Positions 26,648 to 32,996 of a stretch of DNA of 64,000 nucleotides are shown here, piece after piece. A program made the position numbers and the translations under genes. The number at the start of each line of letters is the position of its first letter. Positions within the stretch are counted from its first letter, which is position 1. The stretch lies in assembly GCF_002799155.1 (NCBI RefSeq), contig NZ_NERD01000002.1, positions 2,232,001 to 2,296,000 on the forward strand, in the 5' to 3' direction. This DNA is from Stenotrophomonas maltophilia (GTDB lineage: Bacteria > Pseudomonadota > Gammaproteobacteria > Xanthomonadales > Xanthomonadaceae). The notes under the pieces were generated by a model that saw only the letters and a list, made by a program, of their open reading frames with translations, had not been told where the DNA came from and did no database searches.

Positions 26648-27433
26648 TCAATGGAAGAACTCGGCGGCGGTCGGAACGACATCCACCGGCTCGATGCTCA
26701 ACCACGCAGTGCTGTTCTGCGCACGTGCCCGCGCCTCGATGAGGTGCATCAGGCGGAACCGCGAGCGCTGCACCCGATCAATCGCCGCAGCGGTCTCCTG
26801 CGGCGCCCAGCAGCGCGCCAGCCCCAACGGGATCTTGTTGCCGTTGAGATCGTCGACGATCCGCTCCAGCGTCAGGTAACTCAGGCGCTGCGTCGAGGCG
26901 CTGTCGATGAATACCGATGCGGTGGGTGACAGGCGGGGCAGGAAGTGGCCCAGAAGGGCCTGGATGCTGTCCGGCGAATGATTGAAGTCCGAGAACAGCA
27001 TGTCGATGCCGCCGTGCAGAGCGGGAGTAGCCGCGATGGCGGCGAAGTCGATGTCCTCGACGTGCACGTGGGCGAAGTCGGCCACGCCCGCCCAGGTCAG
27101 CAGCGCGTGCAGGAACGAAGGATAGTCCTGCCCCGGTTCGACGATCGTGCGCAACGGCCCCTGCAGCTCGGCCAGGAAACGCCGTGCGGGATCGCTGGCA
27201 TAGTGTGATCCATTGTCATAGCTGTGCAGGGCACCGGTCTCGTTCTCTTTCAGTGCTGCGGCGATCCAGGCAGTGGATACGCCGAACCCCGTACCAAGTT
27301 CGACCACTCTCTGTGGACGCGCACGCTTGACCAGGCTGTACAGCAGCACGCAGAGATCCTCGCTGCCGTACAGCCAGCCCATGCGCTCGCGGATCTCGGC
27401 CAGGCGCTCAATGCACGAGTGCATGTCGGGCAT
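26648..27433 (-). CDS. Class I SAM-dependent methyltransferase
   Basis: A 261-residue predicted methyltransferase. The SAM-binding motif I VVELGTGFGVSTAW is at about residues 40-53, and the acidic segment ALHSYDNGSHY follows at about 68-78. Later strands include IDMLFSDFNHSPDSIQ (about 138-153). Start ATG 27433 is preceded by GGGAGCAACG; it overlaps the upstream gene's last 26 bp. The acceptor is unknown. Its place in a tight run of genes with peptide-modification features suggests it methylates the peptide or another modification product, but it could act on a small molecule. Confidence 0.75.
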   Translation of the reverse strand: MPDMHSCIERLAEIRERMGWLYGSEDLCVLLYSLVKRARPQRVVELGTGFGVSTAWIAAALKENETGALHSYDNGSHYASDPARRFLAELQGPLRTIVEPGQDYPSFLHALLTWAGVADFAHVHVEDIDFAAIAATPALHGGIDMLFSDFNHSPDSIQALLGHFLPRLSPTASVFIDSASTQRLSYLTLERIVDDLNGNKIPLGLARCWAPQETAAAIDRVQRSRFRLMHLIEARARAQNSTAWLSIEPVDVVPTAAEFFH

Positions 27434-28280
27434 CGTTGCTCCCACAGCTGGAATCATCAGCGGCCAACCATTTGTCCAGCATGTCCACCATTGCGGGTTC
27501 CTCCGCCACTGAAAGCAGATAGGGCGAGAATGCGTGGAAGCGCAGCTGCCCGCCCTCGGCGAAGAGCAGCAGCTCTCCGGTTTCAGAACGGAAGGCACGA
27601 CGCGCGGCCTGGTTGATGGCGCGCACCCGCTCGAGATCGAACGGCACCGTTTCGCCCCTGGGGAAGTGGACGCCATGCGCCGATTCACCGCAGAAGTACG
27701 CCACCAGCGGTACACCTTGTGGCCGCGAAACGAAGAACTGGTGACGCCGTTTCTCTTCCGGCAGCAGGTTGCGCTCCTGCTTCCAGTCGAACAGCGACCA
27801 TACCGACTTCTGCAGAGGATCAACCAGACCGCGCAGGTCCGGCGCCTCATAACCGATCGAATAGACGAAGTCGGGCGTCTGGATATCGGCAAGTACCCGC
27901 TTGAGCTCGAACCACTGTACATTCAGCGGCATCAGTGTGCGCGAGACGCCACGCACGCCGGTGTCGTGGCAGACGCTGGCCGCGGAATCGAGCAAGGAAT
28001 GCAGCCGGATGTGCAGCCAGCGAGCGTCGATTCCGTTGTCCCTCAGGAATCCGTCCATGCGGGTGTTGGCCAGCGAGAACACCCGGTTGACCACCCTCGC
28101 ACCGATGAACCGCTCGCGCATTTCCGCGCTGGGCTCGAAATCCAGAACTGCAGGCCAGCTGCCGGCACGCACCCGTGGCAACAGGTCATCAAGGTGCAGC
28201 AAATCGGCCCCGGACCGCGCCGCCCGGCGCGCGACCGGATCAGCGTGATCGGTGTACAACACGATGGTCCTGGCGTTCAT
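27408..28280 (-). CDS. Unrecognised protein, possibly ATP-grasp-like
   Basis: A 290-residue protein I cannot assign with confidence. Start ATG 28280 has GGGAGG upstream and overlaps the HExxH gene by ATGA. The order of elements resembles ATP-grasp peptide ligases: an N-terminal Rossmann-like start (IVLYTDHADPVARRAARSG), GARVVNRVFSLANTRMDG near residue 60, a middle block with NVQWFELKRVLADIQTPDF, and late strands GVPLVAYFCGES and ELLLFAEGGQLRFHAFSP. The canonical catalytic residues (the EVNP-type motif) are not seen: the equivalent region reads FHAFSP. If the fold is right, it could be a non-catalytic partner or use a different chemistry. A structure or profile comparison would settle this. 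Confidence 0.6.
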   Translation of the reverse strand: MNARTIVLYTDHADPVARRAARSGADLLHLDDLLPRVRAGSWPAVLDFEPSAEMRERFIGARVVNRVFSLANTRMDGFLRDNGIDARWLHIRLHSLLDSAASVCHDTGVRGVSRTLMPLNVQWFELKRVLADIQTPDFVYSIGYEAPDLRGLVDPLQKSVWSLFDWKQERNLLPEEKRRHQFFVSRPQGVPLVAYFCGESAHGVHFPRGETVPFDLERVRAINQAARRAFRSETGELLLFAEGGQLRFHAFSPYLLSVAEEPAMVDMLDKWLAADDSSCGSNDARHALVH

Positions 28281-29521
28281 TGCTGCCTCCCATAGCCATA
28301 TTCCCGCTTCATGTCCGCCTGCATCTCGTCCATCATCGTCCCGATGTCGGCATTCAGTGGCTGGGTACTCATCAGCCGGCTGCTGAGATCCTGCTCGATG
28401 AGGAATCCGGCAGCACACACCGCAAGGCGACGGTGCACGTGCGCACGGGCAGCGGCATCGATGTTGTCGGCCACCGCAAGATGGCTCTTCAGCAACCGAT
28501 GGCAGATGTAGTACACGAAGACCGCGTGGATGTACGAGGAGTTGGGGATCGGATTGCCCGACCACGGCGACACCACCCGGTGCTGATAGTCATTGGCGAC
28601 AAAGAAGCCATTGGCCAACTCCCACGCTGCAAGGAAATTATGGGTGCTCTCGTGCATGATGCTCTCCATGCAGGCCTCCACGCTCAGCTCGGGGTGGTGG
28701 ATATTGAGCAGGCGCAGGGAACCAGGCTGGCGCGGTACATGCTCCGACCCGAAACGGCGTGCGACATCGGGCGTTGATTCCTCGGATTTCCGGACAACGA
28801 TGCGGCGGACGAAGTTGCGGATCACCAGGCCATACAGCGGTTCGGCGCGATCAATGCCTGCCAGCGCGCGCGACAGCTTGTCGAGGACGGCCGTCTGTTC
28901 CGCCTCATCCAACGCAAGGCACGGCTGGCTGAGCACGCCGGAACGCGGTTCATGGTGCCTGGCGACCTTGCTGTGCAGGTCGACGGCAACGCAATCACCC
29001 AGCATCGGAGGCGCGTCCAGGATCCAGCGCCCCTGCTCGTCCTTGCGGGCGAACTGGTCACCCACCGGGCTGTCGACCACCCAGTCGCGGCTCTCAAGCA
29101 GGTAGCGCGAGGGGGTGCCTGTGGCCAGGTCCAGCAACGCCTTTTCCCTCTGTACCAGATCGTGGATGGCAGACAGATTGCGTGCGGTTTCGGCATCCCA
29201 TGCCATTGCGTCGGCGCCGGCTTCCGGCCGTTGCTTGCGAGCGGCGTCAAGCGCCATGTAGTTCTCGCAGAACTCGGAGCTCAGCAGCACACGCGCCTGG
29301 CGGTCGGCCGGCAGCATTTCATAGATTGCATGGATCGAGCGAGCGATGACGCCATGCTCGGCATTCCCCAGTGCTTCCTGCAGGCGCGTCCGCATGCGTC
29401 GCAGGCGGGCCCACATGATGCCTTCCATCACGGCATCCATCTGGGCACTTGTGCGGGTGATCTCCATCAAGCACGCCGGGCGTGCCACATCGGCTTCCAA
29501 CGGTTTCAGCTGCGCATTCAT
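28277..29521 (-). CDS. HExxH peptide-modification protein (aKG-HExxH hydroxylase-like)
   Basis: A 414-residue protein whose central motif HESTH (residues 290-294, in SIMHESTHNFLAAWELANG) and length match the HExxH-motif putative peptide-modification family. Members studied in peptide natural-product pathways bind iron through the HExxH histidines and use alpha-ketoglutarate to beta-hydroxylate residues in precursor peptides. Helical N-terminal region (about 20-135); the motif is preceded by HHPELSVEAC and followed by PNSSYIHAVFVYYICHRL (H332 is a candidate further ligand). ATG 29521 has GGGAGAGCAACG upstream. It is 65 bp downstream of the second small peptide and overlaps the next gene by ATGA. 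The substrate is inferred, not shown. Confidence 0.8.
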   Translation of the reverse strand: MNAQLKPLEADVARPACLMEITRTSAQMDAVMEGIMWARLRRMRTRLQEALGNAEHGVIARSIHAIYEMLPADRQARVLLSSEFCENYMALDAARKQRPEAGADAMAWDAETARNLSAIHDLVQREKALLDLATGTPSRYLLESRDWVVDSPVGDQFARKDEQGRWILDAPPMLGDCVAVDLHSKVARHHEPRSGVLSQPCLALDEAEQTAVLDKLSRALAGIDRAEPLYGLVIRNFVRRIVVRKSEESTPDVARRFGSEHVPRQPGSLRLLNIHHPELSVEACMESIMHESTHNFLAAWELANGFFVANDYQHRVVSPWSGNPIPNSSYIHAVFVYYICHRLLKSHLAVADNIDAAARAHVHRRLAVCAAGFLIEQDLSSRLMSTQPLNADIGTMMDEMQADMKREYGYGRQQ

Positions 29522-29553
29522 CGTTGCTCTCCCTGCATCCCGCATCAAAGAGT

Positions 29554-29576
29554 TGCGGGGGACACGGCCCCCCGCA
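29554..29576 (-). terminator. GC-rich hairpin between peptide genes and modification genes
   Basis: On the transcribed (minus) strand TGCGGGGG pairs with CCCCCGCA over a 7-nt loop (plus-strand arms 29554-29561 and 29569-29576), a perfect 8-bp GC stem. It is followed by only a weak T stretch (CTCTTTG). Placed between the peptide genes and the HExxH gene, it fits a partial terminator or processing site that would allow more peptide mRNA than enzyme mRNA. Confidence 0.55.
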
Positions 29577-29586
29577 GGCCGCCGGG

Positions 29587-29889
29587 TCAGACGTTGAAGC
29601 GCGTGGCTTCCACGTTCAACTCCGGTTCCTTGGCGATATCGTGATGATGGTGCGAACCAATCGAATCGTCGTGGTGGCCGGTGGCCAGCGCTTCCAGGTT
29701 GTTGGCACGCGCGTTGGCCTGGAACTCGGCCATGGCCAAGTCATCCAGGCTCACGATGGCCGTGGCCTGGTCCAGGACACTGGATGCCACCGGAGCCTCG
29801 CTTGCCATCACGGCACCGGCTGAAGCGCTTCCGATCACCAGCAGCGTCAGGGCCGACAACGCCTTGGGCATGTTGCGGTTGTCCTTCAT
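29587..29889 (-). CDS. Small His-rich secreted peptide, putative RiPP precursor A
   Basis: A 100-residue protein. Residues 1-30 look like a Sec signal peptide (LSALTLLVIGSASAGAVMAS), and the rest is hydrophilic. It shares with the adjacent peptide a leader-like block LDDLAMAEF (48-56), an almost invariant GHHDDSIGSHHHHD (71-84) and the C-terminal TRFNV (96-100). Six His in 12 residues suggest metal binding. GGGAGCAACATC precedes the ATG. Between the His block and the C-terminus the two peptides differ (IAKEPELNVEA here). A signal peptide is unusual for classical RiPP precursors but is seen in metal-binding exported ones. No known family is recognised. Confidence 0.78.
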   Translation of the reverse strand: MKDNRNMPKALSALTLLVIGSASAGAVMASEAPVASSVLDQATAIVSLDDLAMAEFQANARANNLEALATGHHDDSIGSHHHHDIAKEPELNVEATRFNV

Positions 29890-29911
29890 GATGTTGCTCC
29901 CTTTGACTGAC

Positions 29912-30202
29912 TCAGACGTCGAAACGTGCGTTGGAAAGGCCCTGGGCCTGCTCCTCGGGCACGGCATCGTGATGGTGGTGGGAACCGATGGAATCGGAGT
30001 GATGGCCCCCGGCGAGCGCGATGGCCTGCAGTTCGACGAACTCGGACATGCGCAGCGCGTCCAGGTCGGCATTGATCGAGGTGGCCGACTCCAGTCCCTG
30101 CTCCGCCGGTGCCGGGAGTGCCGCAGCACCTGCGGTGCCGGCAGCGCCGGCAATGATCAGGGTGAGCGAGGACAGTGCGGTGGTTTTGATGCGATTGCTC
30201 AT
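29912..30202 (-). CDS. Small His-rich secreted peptide, putative RiPP precursor B
   Basis: A 96-residue paralogue of the peptide encoded 22 bp downstream. Signal-like N-terminus (ALSSLTLIIAGAAGTAGAAA). Leader-like block LDALRMSEF (47-55), His-rich block GHHSDSIGSHHHHD (66-79), and C-terminus ARFDV (92-96). Conservation is concentrated in the His block and the C-terminus, whereas the signal region and the spacer (AVPEEQAQGLSN) vary. That is the pattern expected when a modification enzyme recognises the core. GGAGAAAGG precedes ATG 30202. It is the first structural gene after the candidate promoter at 30289-30317. Confidence 0.78.
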   Translation of the reverse strand: MSNRIKTTALSSLTLIIAGAAGTAGAAALPAPAEQGLESATSINADLDALRMSEFVELQAIALAGGHHSDSIGSHHHHDAVPEEQAQGLSNARFDV

Positions 30203-30288
30203 AACTAACCTTTCTCCAGAATGATGGACTTTCAGGCAACTACGAGTCGCGCTCCGTCCGTCGTGCACGAACGTCGGACCGCGATCGA

Positions 30289-30317
30289 TTAATGCCAGTG
30301 TCGGAGAAGGGGAGCAA
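30289..30317 (-). promoter_or_regulatory. Candidate promoter for the peptide operon
   Basis: On the minus strand TTGCTC (-35; plus 30312-30317), a 17-bp spacer, then CATTAA (-10; plus 30289-30294). It lies about 90 bp upstream of peptide B's ATG, giving a leader of about 80 nt. Matches are moderate. The palindrome at 30324-30342 abuts its upstream edge. Confidence 0.5.
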
Positions 30318-30323
30318 ACACTC

Positions 30324-30342
30324 TGCTGTGCGCTGCACAGCA
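30324..30342. promoter_or_regulatory. Perfect 8-3-8 palindrome, candidate XRE operator
   Basis: TGCTGTGC-GCT-GCACAGCA is a perfect 8-bp inverted repeat around three bases. It ends 7 bp upstream of the -35 box of the candidate peptide promoter and lies between that promoter and the XRE regulator gene. Symmetry and size fit a dimeric helix-turn-helix protein. A site just upstream of -35 would fit activation better than repression. Confidence 0.55.
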
Positions 30343-30407
30343 CCGAGGAAATTGCGGGCTCACCGATGGGCGTGACCGCCTGGCAGCACGAGGCTGCCGG
30401 TGCAGGA

Positions 30408-30752
30408 TCAAAGATAGGTTTCTGCGTTTTCCATCAGCGCGACAACGCTGGCAAGAAACGATACCGGCAGGTGCTTGGAGAGCTCGATCATCTTCTCTTC
30501 CAGCCTTGCCCTGGAGCCGCGCACCACGGGCTCGGCGGAAGGGGTTTCGCCCTGGGCCAGCCAGGCCAGCGTGACGCCAAGGGCATCGCTCATCTTATGC
30601 AGGTGATCGAGCGTCGGCGTGAATCCCTCCTCGCGCTCCCAATGCGCGACGGTGGCGCGGTTCACGCCCAAGAGGCGTGCCATGTCGGTCTGCGACAAAC
30701 CGCAGTTGGTACGGGCCAACTTGATTCGTGAAGAGATCGTGCTGACATCCAT
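30408..30752 (-). CDS. XRE family transcriptional regulator
   Basis: A 114-residue protein with a Cro/C1-type helix-turn-helix in its first 60 residues (SRIKLARTNCGLSQTDMARL, then GVNRATVAHWEREEGFTPTL for the recognition helix). The C-terminal extension (about 75-114) is helical and lacks a known ligand domain. It lies upstream of the two peptide genes on the same strand, with a palindrome between them, and is the probable local regulator. It may be part of the same transcriptional unit or have its own promoter. Confidence 0.88.
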   Translation of the reverse strand: MDVSTISSRIKLARTNCGLSQTDMARLLGVNRATVAHWEREEGFTPTLDHLHKMSDALGVTLAWLAQGETPSAEPVVRGSRARLEEKMIELSKHLPVSFLASVVALMENAETYL

Positions 30753-30881
30753 CGGCTGGCCAAGCTCCCTGATCTGCCCATGTAGTCCAGGGACGGGCAG
30801 GAACGCCGAGTGTCAGACATGATCTGGAGCGAGTCAACGCAGTTGCGTCGCCTCCCGTGAATCCATCCGTGCGCCGCCTGT

Positions 30882-32714
30882 TCAGCGACTGCGCTGGCGC
30901 TCGATTTCCGCGTGGAGTTCCTGCAGTTGCGCAAGGTACTGCTGGAAAACACCCAGGTCCGCCTCGACCAGGCGTGGCCAGTCGGGCTTCGCATTCAGCA
31001 ACTGCTCGACCTGCTGTTGCGGTGCGCGGTCGAACCCCTCACCCAGGACCGCCAGGTAGCGCTGCCTGAAGCCCTCCGGATCCTGCTGGTCCTGTACAAA
31101 GAGCTGCACCGCGATCAGTCCGGCATACAGATAATTGGCCAGATAGAGCGGATCTTCGTACATGAGCCGTTTCGATATCCAGGTATTGCGCAGCTCGGGA
31201 CGTTGCTCCCATGCCCCCCCATACCGGCCCAGAACCTTCATCGTCAGGGCGTCAAGCGCATCCGCATTGCCGACCCCATCGGCCACCACTTCCCGGTAGA
31301 TGGACTGTTCCAGATCGGCCTCTTCCGAGGAAATGAACAGCTGCAGGATGATGTCATCGAGCAACGATTTCAGGTAATACGCCCTGGCCCGTGGATCACT
31401 CGCCTGCCGATAGAGCTGATCGCGGAACTTCAGTTCGTTGTAGATGGCAAACGACTCGGTCAACCACTTGTTGCCGTTGCGCTGGAATGATGATGCGCCG
31501 CCGCGCTGCATCCACTGGCCGTGCATGGCATGACCGGCTTCGTGGGCGATCTGGACGTCCCCTTCGAGGTCTCCCTGGCGATGGCCAACGAACAGCAGCG
31601 AAGGCATCCCCGGGGCACTGATCGAAAACGCATCCATCGCGCGCCGCCCTGCCGATCCGCCCAGATCCATGCGCCCGCCTGAAGGATCAAGCAACGCTCG
31701 CAGTCCTGTCACGTAATCCGGCCCCAGCACCTGCATTGATGCAGCCGCAGCATCCCGCAACTGCGTCAGGTCAAGCGGCGGAGGGATATAGCCGGCATCA
31801 GGCAGGTCCATGTCCCATATCTGTGGAGAGGCCAGGCCCATGCGCTCAAGATGGGCCAACTGCATCTGCTGATAGTTCCGCCGCAGCGGCGCGTGGCGCG
31901 CTACCGCCGCCAGTGTCGCGTCGATGGCGGCCTGGTCCAGGCCCATGTGCCGGTAACTGCGGCCAGGTGCAGTTCCATCACCTTGCAGTTCCGACGCACG
32001 CTCATTGAGGCGCACCAGACCCAGCAGCACCGTTGCCATTTCGCCGCGCCGCGACGCCATCCCCTGCCAGTAGGCACGCCATGCCGCCTCGCGCAGCGGA
32101 CGGTCCGGCAGGCGGGAAAGGGTACGCGCGTCGGTCCGGCTGTCGAGCGTCCGGCCTTCATGCTCGAAGCGCGCAAAGGACGCCGATTGCAGCAGCTGCC
32201 GGTGCAGGCGCCCGAAGCTGTCCAGCGCCGGGTCGGCTAGCGCGTCGACCGCATCAACCAGCGCTGCATTGGCCGGTTGCATGTCCTCCCGCAACGCCCG
32301 CTCACGCAGGTCGGCATGCGGCTCGATCCAGGCAGCGTGCGCAGGGGCATCACGCAATGCCTGCTTGGCAATCGCCGCGATACGTCCACACAGGCTGGCC
32401 ACTTCGCCTTGGGTATTGGCCAGCCGCGCATCATCGGCATTGCGTGCTGCCTGCAGATGCAGGTAACCATGGTGCCGGAGACACTCGCCATACAGATGCT
32501 CGGCCTGCTGGAAACGCGCTTCTGCTGGCGCATGCAGGGCCTTGAGGGCATCGGTCCTGCGCTCGAGGTTCTGCCATGCCGCACGTTCAGCAGTGGCGCT
32601 GCCAAAGTAGCTGCGGTCATCCGCCCGCAGGGCCTGCGCTTCCACTCCGTGTGTCATCCCGGCCAGCAGCGTCGCGATGATGAAAGTGATGGCGCGCATC
32701 CCGTTGCGATGCAT
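30882..32714 (-). CDS. Secreted M3-type zinc metallopeptidase (oligopeptidase-like)
   Basis: A 610-residue predicted oligopeptidase. The N-terminus (MHRNGMRAITFIIATLLAGM) is a signal peptide with cleavage near VEAQA, so the protein acts outside the cytoplasm, unlike most M3 enzymes. The zinc motif HEAGH is at 391-395 and the third ligand is probably E420 (KWLTESFAI). A long helical N-terminal domain precedes it, as in M3 oligoendopeptidase F relatives. AGGAG six bases upstream supports ATG 32714. It is encoded upstream of the XRE regulator and peptides on the same strand, 129 bp from the regulator. A leader-cleaving role after export is possible but unproven. Confidence 0.85.
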   Translation of the reverse strand: MHRNGMRAITFIIATLLAGMTHGVEAQALRADDRSYFGSATAERAAWQNLERRTDALKALHAPAEARFQQAEHLYGECLRHHGYLHLQAARNADDARLANTQGEVASLCGRIAAIAKQALRDAPAHAAWIEPHADLRERALREDMQPANAALVDAVDALADPALDSFGRLHRQLLQSASFARFEHEGRTLDSRTDARTLSRLPDRPLREAAWRAYWQGMASRRGEMATVLLGLVRLNERASELQGDGTAPGRSYRHMGLDQAAIDATLAAVARHAPLRRNYQQMQLAHLERMGLASPQIWDMDLPDAGYIPPPLDLTQLRDAAAASMQVLGPDYVTGLRALLDPSGGRMDLGGSAGRRAMDAFSISAPGMPSLLFVGHRQGDLEGDVQIAHEAGHAMHGQWMQRGGASSFQRNGNKWLTESFAIYNELKFRDQLYRQASDPRARAYYLKSLLDDIILQLFISSEEADLEQSIYREVVADGVGNADALDALTMKVLGRYGGAWEQRPELRNTWISKRLMYEDPLYLANYLYAGLIAVQLFVQDQQDPEGFRQRYLAVLGEGFDRAPQQQVEQLLNAKPDWPRLVEADLGVFQQYLAQLQELHAEIERQRSR

Positions 32715-32964
32715 CGATGTCTCCTGGACTGTTCCCGTGCGCAGCTTAGCAGCCCCGGCCCCGCCGCTGCCGCATCATGGACCGCCACGCAATGCAGGCC
32801 GGGCGGAACAGGCAACCTGCCAGCGACAGGAGCATCACCAGCGCCCTCTGCGCGCGGCCGTTCATGACGATCCATCGCTGCCCATTCCGCATGCCGTTCC
32901 TGGATGCTGCCTCTCTGTCAATGCGCGACGAATTCGTCGCGCACGGTTCCCCTCTTCCGATGCA

Positions 32965-32990
32965 GCAAGGCCGCCCAGAGGCGGCCTTGC
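32965..32990. terminator. 11-bp hairpin, terminator-like
   Basis: GCAAGGCCGCC (32965-32975), loop CAGA, GGCGGCCTTGC (32980-32990): a perfect 11-bp stem 7 bp beyond the stop of the S9 peptidase gene on its transcribed strand. No strong T tract follows, so it may work with Rho or by stabilising the 3' end. Confidence 0.6.
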
Positions 32991-32996
32991 CGTTCG

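Noticed and set aside
29576..29587. The peptides as His-Xaa-Ser (HxsA) repeat proteins
   Set aside because: HxsA has repeated His-x-Ser triplets with two radical-SAM proteins nearby; neither is present here.
29587..30202. GSHHHH stretches as a vector-derived His tag or assembly contamination
   Set aside because: The motif occurs in two distinct paralogous chromosomal genes with differing flanks, in a long, coherent operon; vector sequence would not give this.
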